Assembly: GCA_004144185.1 (NCBI GenBank)
Contig: SEFP01000002.1
Span: 620,001 to 684,000 of the forward strand
Direction: 5' to 3'
DNA length: 64,000 bases
Origin: Sphingobacteriales bacterium
Lineage (GTDB): Bacteria > Bacteroidota > Bacteroidia > Chitinophagales > Chitinophagaceae
Shown here piece by piece: positions 16,001-28,000 of this stretch. Position numbers and translations under genes: made by a program. The notes under the pieces are model-generated. The model had not been told where the DNA came from, searched no databases, and was given only the letters and a program-made list of their open reading frames with translations. The number at the start of each line of letters is the position of its first letter. The first letter of the stretch is position 1.

Positions 16001-17446
16001 ATGGCCCTTTCCAATCTTCAGAAAAATCTGCACCTCCTGTGGCGTGCCGGCTTTGGTCCTTCGCTGCAACAGCTTCCCGGCCTGGCGACATCAACGCCTG
16101 CGCAACTTTGGCAGAACATAGTGCGCGACAGTCAGGCCCTTCCGGAACAGATTGAAGCCACAATGCCGCAGGTCGACCGGGCAGCGATTGCCGCAATGGA
16201 TTCGGAGGCCGGTAAAAAAGCAGCGTTGCAGGCCTTCCGGAAAGAAAGCCGGCAGGAACTGCAAAAACTCAGCAGCGACTGGCTTCAGACCCTGATTTCC
16301 GGTAAGGCGCAACTGCGGGAACGGATGGCTTTTTTCTGGCACAACCATTTTGCCACCCGTGTCAACCGGGTCGATTGCAACCGCGACCTGCTTCATGTGT
16401 TCCGGACACACGCGCTGGGCAATTTTGGTGCATTATTGACGGCAGTGAGTACCTCCCCGGCGATGCTGTCGTTTCTGAACAACCAGCAAAACCGAAAGAA
16501 GCATCCCAACGAAAATTTTGCCCGTGAACTTATGGAGTTGTTTACACTGGGACGGGGACCGTATACGGAAACCGATATTAAAGAAAGCGCCCGTGCCTTT
16601 ACCGGCTGGGCCTATGCCCCGACCGGAAATGGAGACGAAGTTTCCTTTGTGTTCCGGAAACGCGACCACGACGAAGGCGAAAAAATCTTTCTGGGTCAGC
16701 GGGGCGCCTTTGACGGAGAAGACATTCTTAGAATTCTGCTTCAACAGAAACAGACCGCCCGGTTTATCACCACCAAAATCTACCGCTATTTTGTCAATGA
16801 AACCCCGGACCCGAAGCAGATCGAAGTCCTGAGTCAGCTTTTTTACGACAGCAACTACGATATCAGCACCCTTCTGGAAGCACTGTTTACTCATGTTTCC
16901 TTCTTCGATGAACGCAACGTAGCCAACCGGATCAAGTCGCCGATTGATCTGCTGGTTGGGATCAACCGGATGGTGCCGATTCAATATGGCAATCCGCGGG
17001 GGCTGGTCGTGCTTCAGAATGTGCTGGGCCAGATCCTGCTGTATCCGCCTAATGTAGCCGGTTGGCCAATGGGAAAAGCCTGGATTGACAGCAGTTCGTT
17101 GCTGCTTCGGATGCAACTGCCTTTCATTCTGGCAGGGTCTGAACCGCTGACGGTAGCACCTAAACCCAATGATGATCTTCAGATGGGCCAAAAACTTCCG
17201 GAACAGAACTTCGATCAGAAGCCGGCGATTGCACCTAAGTTGCTGCAAACCCGGATTGACTGGACGGCGTGGGATGCGGTGCTGGGACAGGCGTCTGATG
17301 CGCAAATCGCGTCCTATGTACTCATCCGTCCCGAAAAGGCACCGGTAGCACTGGCCCGACAGGCGGTCACCGGTACAGATCAGCCCAACCAAACGTATCA
17401 ATACCTGCTCCGGCTGATGAGCCTTCCGGAATACCAGCTTTGTTGA
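16001..17446 (+). CDS. DUF1800 domain protein
   Basis: Protein of about 481 residues with the DUF1800 pattern: LLWRAGFGPS at the N-terminus, RMAFFWHNHFATRVN (about residues 105-119), NENFARELMELFTLG (about 170-184), ARAFTGWAY and PPNVAGWPMGKAWIDSS near the C-terminus. The function of the family is unknown. DUF1800 genes are often found next to a DUF1501 gene, but none is present here. The ATG at 16001 is preferred because the upstream ATG at 15944 adds 19 residues unlike the family. No clear secretion signal remains with that start. Confidence 0.9.
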   Translation: MALSNLQKNLHLLWRAGFGPSLQQLPGLATSTPAQLWQNIVRDSQALPEQIEATMPQVDRAAIAAMDSEAGKKAALQAFRKESRQELQKLSSDWLQTLISGKAQLRERMAFFWHNHFATRVNRVDCNRDLLHVFRTHALGNFGALLTAVSTSPAMLSFLNNQQNRKKHPNENFARELMELFTLGRGPYTETDIKESARAFTGWAYAPTGNGDEVSFVFRKRDHDEGEKIFLGQRGAFDGEDILRILLQQKQTARFITTKIYRYFVNETPDPKQIEVLSQLFYDSNYDISTLLEALFTHVSFFDERNVANRIKSPIDLLVGINRMVPIQYGNPRGLVVLQNVLGQILLYPPNVAGWPMGKAWIDSSSLLLRMQLPFILAGSEPLTVAPKPNDDLQMGQKLPEQNFDQKPAIAPKLLQTRIDWTAWDAVLGQASDAQIASYVLIRPEKAPVALARQAVTGTDQPNQTYQYLLRLMSLPEYQLC

Positions 17447-17528
17447 CAGGCGTTTTTTCCAGTTGTTTTTGGATTGAACCAATCCACCTGACCGCTTGTT
17501 GATCAGACACGTCAAACTGCCGGAAAGG

Positions 17529-17536
17529 TATTTTTG
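17529..17536 (+). promoter_or_regulatory. Candidate -7 box of the first uvrA gene
   Basis: TATTTTTG matches TAnnTTTG perfectly and ends 17 bases before the ATG at 17554. This is the spacing seen at several other genes here. Confidence 0.5.
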
Positions 17537-17553
17537 CGTATTCCTACGATTCT

Positions 17554-20535
17554 ATGAGCGAAAAGACGGTTTCCCCCAAGAAAAAAGCCCCGGCCAAAAC
17601 TAAAAAAGCAGCTGCGGAACCTGTTGCGGAGGTGGTTTCGCCCCGTGCCTCCGATGATGTTATTTTCATCAAAGGCGCTCGGATGCACAACCTTAAAAAT
17701 GTGGATGTCGCGATTCCGCGCAATAAACTGGTGGTCGTTACCGGGGTATCGGGGTCCGGAAAATCGTCTCTGACGATGGATACACTGTTTGCCGAAGGGC
17801 AGCGCCGCTATGCCGAAAGTCTGAGTGCCTACGCCCGGCAGTTTCTGGCACGTATGGATAAGCCCGATGTGGATTATATCCGTGGCATTTGCCCGGCCAT
17901 TGCCATCGAGCAGAAAGTGACCAGTCGCACGCCACGCTCTACGGTAGGATCTATGACCGAGATCGGCGATTATATGCGGCTGCTGTTTGCCCGTGCCGGT
18001 CGTACGTATTCGCCGGTTAGTGGCGAGGAAGTCAAAAAAGATACCGTTACCGATGTGGTTACGTTTATTCAGAATCAGGAACACGGCAGCCGGGTGTATA
18101 TTTTGGCACCTCTATTGACCCGCTATGGCCGTAGCCTTCCGGAAGAGCTGAATATTCTGCTGCAAAAAGGATTTACACGGGTCTACAACCCGCAGACCGG
18201 TATGGTGCGGATTGAAGATCTGATTGGTCCATTGCCGCAAACCGATGAGGAGGTTGCCGAAAGCGTTTCGCCGATCGGGATTTCGGATGTAACGGTTACG
18301 GAGCTTCCAGAAGCCACCAAAACTTTCTGGATGCAAAAAAGCAAGGCGTCTAAAGCCTCTAAAAGTGCCAAACCGATGTGGCAGCACGATGCCTATCTGT
18401 TACTCGACCGGCTGGTGGTTAAAGCGTTTGACGAGGACGACCTGCACCGCGTTGCCGATTCAGTACAAACGGCGTTTTACGAAAGCGATGGCGACTGCTT
18501 TGTCGAAATCGACGGGACCGTGCATTCGTTCAACTCGCGCTTCGAAAAAGACGATATTACGTTTGAAGAACCAACGCCGAATCTGTTTTCGCCCAATAAC
18601 CCGATGGGTGCTTGCCCGACCTGCGAAGGTTTCGGGATGATTCTGGGCATCGATCCGGATCTGGTAATTCCGGACAAGCGGTTATCGGTGTATGAAGGTG
18701 CCGTAGCGCCCTGGAAAGGCGAAAAAATGGGCCTTTGGAAAGACGATTTCGTACGCCAGGGTGCCAGGATGGATTTTCCGGTGCACAAGCCGGTGATGGA
18801 TCTGACGCAGGCCGAGTACGATTTGCTGTGGAGTGGCGGAGGCCGCGTGCAGGGCATCCGGGATTTCTTCCAGATGGTGTCGGAAAACCTGTACAAGATC
18901 CAGTACCGGATTATGCAGGCGCGGTATCGCGGTCGTACGTTGTGTCATGACTGCCACGGTTCGCGGCTGCGGAAAGAAGCGCTGTATGTGAAGGTGAGCG
19001 GCGTTACGATTGCCGATTTGCTGAAAATGCCGGTGACCGATCTGGCCAACTGGTTTCAGACCATTCATCTGACCGATGCGGAGCAACAGATTGCCAAGCG
19101 GATCCTGATTGAGATCGAGCAGCGCATCAAAACCCTGCTGGATGTCGGATTGGGGTATCTCACGCTCAACCGGACGGCCAACACACTCTCCGGAGGCGAA
19201 AGTCAACGTATCCAGCTGACGAAATTTTTAGGATCGAACCTTACCGACTCCCTGTACATCCTGGATGAACCGAGCATCGGGTTACATCCCCGCGACACCG
19301 CCCGGCTGATCGGCGTGCTCAAAAACCTGCGGGATTTAGGCAATACGGTAGTCGTGGTTGAGCATGATGAGATGATGATGCGGGAGGCCGATCACATTAT
19401 TGATATGGGTCCGCTGGCCTCGTATCTGGGGGGCGAAGTAGTCGCCGAAGGCAACTATGACGCGATCATCAGCAATCCGGAGAGCCTGACGGGCAAGTAT
19501 TTGTCCGGTGCCTTGCAAATTGAGGTTCCGCAAAAGAAGCGGACCCCAACGGGCCAGCTGTATTTAGAAGGTGCGCGGCAACACAATCTGAAAGACGTCA
19601 ACGTAGCCATTCCGCTGGGTGCGCTCACGGTGGTGTCTGGAATTTCCGGAAGCGGGAAAACCACGTTGATCAAAGGCACCTTGTTTCCGGCACTGCAAAA
19701 ACATTTCGGTACCGGCACCGATAAACCGGGGCTGCACCGTTCGCTTACCGGCGACCTCAATACAATTGATGGTGTGGAACTGGTGGACCAGAACCCGATC
19801 GGTAAAAGCAGTCGCTCCAACCCGGTCACCTATGTAAAGGCCTGGGACGAGATCCGGAAGCTGTACGAAAAGCAGCCGCTGTCGAAGATGCGGGGCTATG
19901 AAGGCCGGCATTTTTCCTTTAATACCGATGGCGGCCGCTGTGATACCTGCAAAGGCGAAGGCGAAGTGATCGTCGAAATGCAGTTTCTGGCCGATGTGCA
20001 TTTGATCTGCGAAAGCTGCAAAGGCCGCCGGTTTAAAGGCGAAGTGCTGGAGATTACCTACGGCACCAAAAACGTGTTTGACGTGCTGGAGCTAAGTGTG
20101 GATGAAGCCCTTTCGTTTTTCCGCGATGAGAAGAAAATTGTGAAGGCGCTGAAACCACTTTCGGATGTGGGACTGGGCTATATCAAGCTGGGCCAGAGTT
20201 CGGATACCCTGAGCGGTGGCGAGGCGCAGCGGGTGAAACTGGCGACGTTTTTGGGACAAGGCGCGTCCAAGCAGAAAGTGTTGTTCATTTTCGACGAACC
20301 GACGACCGGCCTGCACTTCCACGACATCAAGAAGCTGCTGCAATCGTTTAACGCCCTGATTGACGAAGGCCACAGCATCCTGGTGATCGAGCATAACACC
20401 GACGTGATCAAATCCGCCGACTGGGTGATTGATCTGGGTCCGGAAGGCGGTGCAGGCGGAGGCTATCTCATCTACGAAGGCGTTCCGGAAGGAATGAAAG
20501 CCGTGAAGGAAAGCGCTACGGGTGAGTATTTGTAG
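17554..20535 (+). CDS. UvrA-family excinuclease ATPase, divergent paralogue
   Basis: UvrA-type DNA-damage ATPase with two ABC cassettes. Walker A motifs are GVSGSGKSS (about residues 65-73) and GISGSGKTT (about 695-703). Signature motifs LSGGESQR and LSGGEAQR are present, each followed by DEPSIGLHP or DEPTTGLHF. Zinc-module cysteine pairs CPTC/CHDC and CDTC/CESC are intact. The protein is 993 residues, longer than the canonical copy at 54802, with a Lys/Ala-rich N-terminal extension of about 30 residues and a divergent UvrB-binding region. It is likely a second UvrA of the kind seen in Bacteroidota. Whether it works with UvrB or in another role cannot be told from sequence. Confidence 0.93.
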   Translation: MSEKTVSPKKKAPAKTKKAAAEPVAEVVSPRASDDVIFIKGARMHNLKNVDVAIPRNKLVVVTGVSGSGKSSLTMDTLFAEGQRRYAESLSAYARQFLARMDKPDVDYIRGICPAIAIEQKVTSRTPRSTVGSMTEIGDYMRLLFARAGRTYSPVSGEEVKKDTVTDVVTFIQNQEHGSRVYILAPLLTRYGRSLPEELNILLQKGFTRVYNPQTGMVRIEDLIGPLPQTDEEVAESVSPIGISDVTVTELPEATKTFWMQKSKASKASKSAKPMWQHDAYLLLDRLVVKAFDEDDLHRVADSVQTAFYESDGDCFVEIDGTVHSFNSRFEKDDITFEEPTPNLFSPNNPMGACPTCEGFGMILGIDPDLVIPDKRLSVYEGAVAPWKGEKMGLWKDDFVRQGARMDFPVHKPVMDLTQAEYDLLWSGGGRVQGIRDFFQMVSENLYKIQYRIMQARYRGRTLCHDCHGSRLRKEALYVKVSGVTIADLLKMPVTDLANWFQTIHLTDAEQQIAKRILIEIEQRIKTLLDVGLGYLTLNRTANTLSGGESQRIQLTKFLGSNLTDSLYILDEPSIGLHPRDTARLIGVLKNLRDLGNTVVVVEHDEMMMREADHIIDMGPLASYLGGEVVAEGNYDAIISNPESLTGKYLSGALQIEVPQKKRTPTGQLYLEGARQHNLKDVNVAIPLGALTVVSGISGSGKTTLIKGTLFPALQKHFGTGTDKPGLHRSLTGDLNTIDGVELVDQNPIGKSSRSNPVTYVKAWDEIRKLYEKQPLSKMRGYEGRHFSFNTDGGRCDTCKGEGEVIVEMQFLADVHLICESCKGRRFKGEVLEITYGTKNVFDVLELSVDEALSFFRDEKKIVKALKPLSDVGLGYIKLGQSSDTLSGGEAQRVKLATFLGQGASKQKVLFIFDEPTTGLHFHDIKKLLQSFNALIDEGHSILVIEHNTDVIKSADWVIDLGPEGGAGGGYLIYEGVPEGMKAVKESATGEYL

Positions 20536-20555
20536 TAAATATTTGATTGTTTTAA

Positions 20556-20586
20556 AACACCCCGGTTGCAGTGCAACCGGGGTGTT
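20556..20586 (+). terminator. Rho-independent terminator after uvrA paralogue
   Basis: A 14-bp GC-rich stem (AACACCCCGGTTGC and its complement) with a three-base AGT loop is followed by GATATTTTG. It lies 20 bp after the stop codon. Confidence 0.85.
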
Positions 20587-20645
20587 GATATTTTGTTCGA
20601 GACTATCGCGGCAGTGCCGGAAGAGTAATGTTCTTTCACTACTCG

Positions 20646-20843
20646 CTATCCTCTTTCCCGCTTCCGGAACAACCAGGTAAACGCCAGAATCAGCGCAAAT
20701 AACATGACAGCGATAATGGATGCTTCCTTAAGCGTATCCCGCCAGTCGGAGTAGGAGAAGTCGCTACCGAGCCCATACAATACGGCGCATAGCAACGAAG
20801 CCAGCACCCTAGAGATCGACAGGCAGTTTCGGAACGAAAGCAT
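20646..20843 (-). CDS. Small predicted membrane protein
   Basis: A possible 65-residue protein with two hydrophobic segments (about residues 10-26 and 41-58) and a basic C-terminus, WLFRKRERG, which would lie in the cytoplasm. I recognise no family. The topology looks protein-like and the frame occupies a gap between well-supported genes, but no good promoter box was found. It could be a chance open frame. Confidence 0.4.
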   Translation of the reverse strand: MLSFRNCLSISRVLASLLCAVLYGLGSDFSYSDWRDTLKEASIIAVMLFALILAFTWLFRKRERG

Positions 20844-20960
20844 TGCTTCCGGAAACGAATAATGGGCTGCTTTTAGTTTAACTGCTTGTTTGCTCAGATC
20901 ATTCTGTTACAGCACTCCCTGACTAATACATACAACCGCAGCAATCCTTTTGGCAAGTGA

Positions 20961-21308
20961 CTATTCATCCGGCATACGGTTGAAGCCCAGTTGCTGCATC
21001 CTGGAGACGGTCGAGTCCTTCAGTCCCAGAAAAGTGACGCTGAGCTGATTCCCGGTTTTGCAGATGCAGGCATTGCAAACCTGTGCGGAATCCGTTTTCT
21101 GAATCCCAAGGTTCATAAATTCAATTTTGCGAGCTGTCAGGTACGCCGAAAGGTTTCGTAACGTCAGGCTGTCGGTGGCTGCACGCCCCCACGGATCGCT
21201 GCACTGCGTTTCGGCATAGGTATAGGTAGTGAAGTGATTCCCAATCATGGGGTCTTTGGTACAGGCAGCCAGCAGAACCACGGCCAGTACTCCAATCAGT
21301 GTTTTCAT
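20961..21308 (-). CDS. Small hypothetical lipoprotein
   Basis: A 115-residue protein with a lipoprotein signal (MKTLIGVLAVVLLAAC, lipobox LAAC at residues 13-16) and a soluble Cys-containing mature part including CNACIC. No family is recognised. A near-consensus TACTTTTA box lies about 32 bases upstream of the ATG. It probably faces the periplasm or outer membrane. The gene is monocistronic in its surroundings, with the giant surface-protein gene transcribed toward it from the right. Confidence 0.7.
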   Translation of the reverse strand: MKTLIGVLAVVLLAACTKDPMIGNHFTTYTYAETQCSDPWGRAATDSLTLRNLSAYLTARKIEFMNLGIQKTDSAQVCNACICKTGNQLSVTFLGLKDSTVSRMQQLGFNRMPDE

Positions 21309-21403
21309 ATCCAGATAAGGTAGTAGGGATTAAGAATTATTAAAAGTACACGGTCAGTATGGATTCAACATCTACTCGATCACCGAAAACTGAGCCGATA
21401 GAG

Positions 21404-22012
21404 CGAACAAAGGAAAAGCGGCTACCAAATACGTTTGGTAACCGCTTTCCGGAACACACCGTCTACAGGACTCTCTTAGTCCTTGAAGTCTTTACTGCTT
21501 GGTGATCTTGATAATCTGGGTGCGAACCCCGTCCCGATACTGGAGCAGGTAAAAACCGGCCGCCAGATCCTCCATCGAAACCGTCACCACCGAACCCTTC
21601 ACCGGCACCTCACGCAACCGCTTTCCCGATACGTCACTAATAGTTACCAGCGCATCCGGACCCGGCGCCGCACTGAGGCGCACCGTCACATCACCCTGAG
21701 TCGGATTCGGGAACGCTTCTACCACAAACGCGCCTTCTTTCACCCGCGCACTCACCACCTTGCTGTACCGGGCCGCTCCATTCATCGATACCGCCCGGAT
21801 CCGGTAGTAGTTGATCCCCGTTGCCGGCGAATGGTCTACCAAACGGTACTCGGAAGAGGCCTGACCACTGCTGCCTACCGTGCCGATTTTGGTGAAGGCG
21901 GTGCCGTCAAAGGAACGTTCTACCTCAAAGGAATTACCGAGTTCTTCACTGGCCGTGCTCCAGAGCACTTCGTTTTCAGAGCCCAGGTTGTTCGCAGCGA
22001 CGCCCAAAAGCG
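21404..22012. repeat. 3'-end duplicate shared by the two giant genes, copy 1
   Basis: The last ~520 bp of the giant gene plus 88 bp of downstream DNA are almost identical to 29072-29680. The first ~108 bp, from 21404 to about 21511, are exactly identical by eye, including the terminator. This suggests recent duplication or gene conversion. Confidence 0.9.
21415..21448 (-). terminator. Terminator of giant surface gene 1
   Basis: A 15-bp stem (AAAGCGG, one G-T pair, TACCAAA) with a four-base loop lies 44 bp after the minus-strand stop and is followed by a T-rich tract. A second small hairpin, AGGACT/AGTCCT, precedes it. Confidence 0.75.
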
Positions 22013-25000
22013 ATACCGGCAGTGACGTACCACCCGTTCCGGACGTAATAAAGAAGCCACTAAAGCCGCTGACCGGGAAGCTCATCGTCCAGTAGTTGCC
22101 GTTCCAGGTGGTGGCAATCACATTGCTGGTTAGAAGTTGTCGCTGCGCGGCATTGTACTGACCACCCGGACCGTTGGTGCCTGCGGTAGGCAACCCGTGA
22201 AACTGCAGGATAGACAAGCGGCCAATGCCGGCGGTGTCGGTAGGACCGGTGGGGAGCTTGGGCCAGACCAATCCACTGTCGACGATCCGGGCATTGTACG
22301 CATCGAACTCCGCCTGCGTGGCATACAGTTTGATGATTGCCGGTCCATTGTTCTCAGGGGTAATGTCATAGTGCCGTTGCAGGTACGGACCTGCTCCGAA
22401 CAGCTGTACGGTGCTGTCCATCTGCATCTGCACGTTTACCCTGCCCAAGGTGTTGCCACCGGCTGCATCTGCTACCTCCGCGATCGGCTCACAGGACGCG
22501 TTGGTATAGACATAGTCCAGCCCGTTGGTATGGACCTGTGTATCGGCAGCAGCAGTCATTGCGATCGACGTACCCGACACAGAGCCAACGGTTACGGTCA
22601 CATTAACAGAGGTATCATTACAGCCGTCGGGCGTCATCGCAATCACGCGGTAGGTGCCGGCAGTCGTTGAAGTGGCACCGGTTTTCAGGTATTCTTTATC
22701 GTAGGCGCCGAATATATTGACGTTGTTCCGCTGCCAGCGGTAAAATACAGCACCGGTAGCGTTGACTGACAGCACCAGCGGATTGGGCGTACACACATTT
22801 TGTATGTTGAGAGGCTGGGTGGTAATGGTCGCTTTGGGCGCAATCGCCACCTGCACCGAATCGGCATAGCTGCGACTGCAACCGCCAGTACTGGAAACGC
22901 TCAGCAACCGGTAGCTGTACAGCCCCGCAACCGCCGATGAAACCGGCAACGCTACCTTATTGGTTTCGTTCAGGAAAGAAGTAGTGGCCATGGTATTAAT
23001 ACCCCGATAGGCGTCTACCTGGCGACTGGCTATCGGTACGCCCGCACTGTCTCTGAAAATCAGCTGCAGGTTCCTTAAGGTGTTCTGACAACAGAATGAG
23101 GAAGAGACGATTTGAACGTCTGAAAGATAATAGCCACGCCCTCCCAGATCAATTTCTGCGTATTGTGTGCTGTCAAGTACGGATGGCGACCAGTAATTAA
23201 AGGTGGACGTGCTTCCATCAGTAATAGCATAAGGACTGCCGCTGGTGGCGGTTACCGGCTTGTTTAAAGCTACATTCTGACCGGTAGCCATATCTATTGC
23301 CCGCATCTCTGCTATAAGGGTAGATGAAACCGGAATGTTTTGCTTGATCCGAACATAGCGTACCCGCTGATCGGTAGGGGTCACAGCCGACTGGGGTGTT
23401 CCTCCGTTGATGGCATACATAAAGGTATACGGTGTTGCATCCCGAAAGCCTTTTAAGGTAACCTCCGGCGCAACTGCTCCCTGGCATAGTTGCACTTCTC
23501 CTGCAAGCGTAGCCGTTGGTATACTCTTCACCGTTACTGCCGTTGCAATAGAGGTATCATTGCAACCGGCCACACCTACGGCAATCAGTTTATAGGTTCC
23601 GGAATCTGATGTCACAACACTGGCCCGACTGAGCATAGACGTGGTGTCGCTGATGATACTTCCGTTGCGCATCCACTTATACCCCAGTGCGGTAGGACTG
23701 GTACCGGCCAGCGTCAGTGAAGACGACTCGCAGATAGAAGCAACAGCCGGTGGCTGCTGTGTGATAAAAGGCCTGTTGAATACCGACAGCCGTATAGAGT
23801 CGGATTTTGGCCGTGCACACCCATTGCTGGACGAAATCATAATCAACTGATAGGTGGCTGTACCTGCTGCACTGGTATTTACCGGAAGCGTAGCCGATCT
23901 GGTTACCTGTACCGACCAATTCTTGAGCGCAGGACTGGAGGGAGCCGTTGGGTAGATATAGGCGGTCTGGTCGCTTACTACGGTCCTCAGGCTATCCATG
24001 CAGACCAGCTGAAAATTATTAACGCCAAACCCACCACCCGACGCAGTTCCTGCATACAGATCGACCTGCGAAACCGGATAACTGTTTTGAAGGTCTACTT
24101 CTACGAATCCGGTTGATCCGTACTGCCAGTTCAGCCAGGAAGTCGTCAGATCTCCATCCGTTACATTGGCATTGGCGTAGCCGGAGGTGACGCCGGAACT
24201 CACCGCAGGTTTGCCCAACGAAACAGACATGGGGTTGCCCGGCACAAACGCTTTGATCTCGGTTACGCCCAGTCTTTGATTGAAGCTAGTCGGTCCCTGC
24301 ACCCGTATGTACCGGATCTGCTTGACCGGAAATACAACCGAAACCGGCGTTCCGGAATTCAGCGTGTATTGAACAGTATTGTCGAGGTTGATTCCCGGGT
24401 TGTTCAGCGTGATCGCTGCTCCGGCTACATCCTTACAATAGGACGCATTTCCGGAAAGCGTTGCGTCTGGCGTTTCGTTTACGGTAACCACACTATTGAT
24501 TGAGGTATCACTACAGCCAGCGGTATTCGTAGCGATCAGCCGGTACGAACCGGCATCGGTTAAGGCTGCTGTTTTGGTAAAAACCGTATCGGTGCGGCCT
24601 GTAAGAGTAGTTCCATTCAGTTGCCACTGATACTTGGTGGCGTTGATAGTGCTAGTGGTTAAGGCCATTGTATTGCCGGCACAGACAGACAGCGTTGGTA
24701 CAGGCTCCGTGACGATATTGGCATACGCACTGACCTTAATTCGCGTACTATCGCCTGCCGTACTGGTACAACCGCCGGACGAAATACTCACCAGTTTGTA
24801 CTTACTGTCAGAAGGCAGCGCCGTAGCAATTGTATCTTGATACACAGAACTGAAAAATGAAGATACAAGATGCGTACTGGTCAGACCATTGTTCTGCCCC
24901 TGATAGGCATCTATCTCCCGGCTTTCCAGCACAGTACCGGTTGCGTCTTTCAGACTCAGCTGCAGGTTAGAGGAACGGTCCTGACAGCAGTCGCCTCTGT

Positions 25001-28000
25001 TGGTCACCTTGATTGAAGAAAGGACATACCCCGGTGCGCCTAAATCGATCTCAACATATTCTGTAGTGCTTCCCGAGGTATTGTGCCAGAAATTGTTCAG
25101 GTTGCCATCGTTGATATTAGCCAATGGGTAACCGTTGAGCGTACTGCTTGCCGTAGCTGGTTTAGCCAGGGCTACATTGATGCCAGTGGTTGCGTCTATG
25201 GCCTGTATCTCAGCCAGGTTAAGGTTTGCATTGGATTTATTTTGCTTGATGCGTACATACCGTACCCCTTGAGCAGGTGGGGTTACAACCGTTTGAACAG
25301 CTCCGCCATTTACCGAATACGAAAGGGTGTAGGGAGCGACTGCATTGCCTCCTGTTAGAGTAAGCACCCGTGCAGCACCACCTACGCACACCGAATCAGG
25401 GGCAGAAATAGTAGCGGTGGGAATATTGCTTAACGTAATCGTATTGGAGGTGGCCGCACAACCAAATGCATTGGTCACAAGGGCACGTTTAACACCCGAT
25501 GCAGTGGGTATATACGTAAGCGGTGAAAGCGGTGCCGTACTGAATTTCCGGACCTGTCCCGCACTGCCATCTGTTACATACATCGTTCCGAAAACGTCAA
25601 ACCCAATCCCGTTGGCAGAGGTGAGCGGACTACCGGTTACAGGTGTAACTGTGGTACCGGCCACATCGCCGGGTACCCACCGCTGGATGCGGGCCTGCGA
25701 ACCGTCTGCAACGTAAATGATTCCGTTGCCGTCGCGGGCAATCCCGGCCGGCGAAATCTGATTGGCAGCACTTCCGCTCCCATTTCCGCCAGCCACCAGC
25801 ATTCCGGTAGTAGCACCAGAGGCCCATTTCACGACCCGGTTGTTGCCCAGATCAGCTACATAAACAGCTCCGCTTTTATCAACCACTGCGCCGGCCGGAT
25901 TGGTCAACTGGGTAAGGCCACTCCCGGAACTACCAGTGGTCCCGGCCACACGTGTCCCTGTAGGAGCGCCTACAACCCAACGTGAAACCCGGTGAGCAGC
26001 GGCTTCTGTAATGTAGAACCGGCCGGTATCATCGCGGGTAATCCCTACCGGATCGTACAACTGATTGGTAGCAATGCCACCGTTTCCGGTAGTACCAAAC
26101 AAGGTCGTTCCGGAAACGGCACTGGCGGTCCATTTCTGGATGCGCTGGTTGCCTTTATCGGCAATGTACAAGGTGCCCGATTCGTCTACATAGACAGCGG
26201 CAGGTGTATTTAGTTGGTTTGCACCAGCTCCTGCACCGTTTCCGCCGGCCACTACGATACCAGTGGTTGCCCCAGCGCTCCATTTCATGATGCGGTGGTT
26301 GCCGCCATCCGGAATGTACAGATCGCCGTTAGGACCTACGAAAGCCGCCTGCGGAGCCGACAATTGATTCAGTCCGCTACCGGTTGTGGTACCTGCCACG
26401 GTTGTAGCGGTTGTATTCCAGGAAGGATAAACGGTGTTTAAAAGGCCTCCCGCGCCCATCCATTGCAATTGGGTTGCATTGGCAGAAGGTGCGGCCGTAA
26501 GGGCAGTACCCAGGCAAACATTGGGTGAACTGATTGCCACGATAGGAAGCGGGCTTACCGTTACGGTTACCGGGACCCGGGCAGTCAGTGCGCCGCAGGC
26601 TACCGAATAGGTAAGGGTCAGGGCTCCGGCGTTGTCCCAGGTGCCTTGGGCCATGGTAACATTACTGCAATAAACAGGGTTGGTATAACTGCTGCCGCCG
26701 CCGCCATCTCCATGATTCACACCACCGCCGCCGCCGAAGAAACCGCCCCCACCACCGCCACCGTAATAGGTATTCGAATAGACCGTGCCCGTATAAGCGT
26801 TCTGACTGCCGCCGCCCTGTCCAAAGCTGCCTGATCCAGCCCTATGAAAGGTTGCTGATATTTGATATCCTTCTTGTCCTCCGGCCGTTTGGCTGCCACC
26901 CCGTCCAAGCCAATAAGGGGCTTCATAAAAACCGGAAATCGTACCACCATCCTGCCCGATCAGTCCGCCGCCCGCACCTGTATTGGAGTTTGCATTATTG
27001 TAGCTTTGATTCCAGCCAGAACCGCCGCCGCCGCCAGCTACCAATACGCGGTTGAGCAGCCCTGTACCACCCATGCGGATATCAGTAGCATCGCCACCGC
27101 GGTTGCCGGCGAGTGAATTGCCGCCACCATTCCAGCAGTTTGTGCCTCCTACAAAAAGATTCAATACCTGGCCCGGAACCACATTTAAAGTGGCCGTTAC
27201 CGTTCCGCCTTTTCCACTATAGCCCTTGGCAGGCTGACTGGATGCAGGGAGTCCTTTAGAACCGTACGCAGTTACCTGAACAGACGTAACACCTTCGGGC
27301 ACCGTCCAGGTTTGCATGGCATCTATGGGTAGAAAGTCCACTGAAACCTGCGCTGAGGCAATCTCAGCCCAATAGGTCTTGGTGACCGGAGGGGTAATCA
27401 TAAATCCGGAACCGGTGATGGTTCCGCTGACCAGTTGTCCCCCTGTAGGCGCATCATACCAGTTAATAGGCCCGGGCACGCGGCCTTTTAACCAAACCGT
27501 ATCGCCGGCGCAGACCGTTGCCGGAAAGGCATAGGGAGTATTGGAAAAAGTAGGCAGCGAAACACTTACTTTTTTGCGTATTCCATTGTTGCCGGCAACC
27601 CAGTAGTCGGCTCCGGTCACCATTACAGGGGTCGTAAAGCTGGCCGTAGTTGCAAGGGTCGTACCGCCGCTGGCTGCATCATACCATGCAAACGGACCCG
27701 TGCCCGAAGCCGTCAAAGTCGTAGTTCCGCCGGCACAAACGGTGGTCACACCGGCGACCCGTATCTGTTCACTTACTGTTACCACCGTTTGAGCTGTCGC
27801 AGTGCAGTTGTACACATCCGTACCGGTTACGGTATAAGTTGTTGTCGTTGTTGGCAATACGGAAACGGTGGTTCCGTTCAGAGACTGGTTGCTGCCCTGA
27901 TTGGGGTTCCAGACATAGCTGGTTGCAGTAGCCGAGCCTGCTGTAAGCGTTGCTATCGTACCTTCTGCTACGGTTTGATTTGCACCTGCGAACAAGCCGA

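Noticed and set aside
21483-22025. Matching antisense frames at both giant-gene 3' ends (also 29151-29678)
   Set aside because: The similarity between the two is explained by the nucleotide duplication of the sense genes, so it is not independent evidence of coding.
24977-25005. RGD tripeptides in the F5/8 domains as integrin-binding motifs
   Set aside because: The RGD is part of the conserved RxDCCQxR lectin signature and its conservation is explained by that; an integrin role in a free-living bacterium has no support.
26690-27130. Runs of CCG/CCA triplets as a microsatellite
   Set aside because: They encode the glycine-rich protein segment on the minus strand, so codon content explains them.
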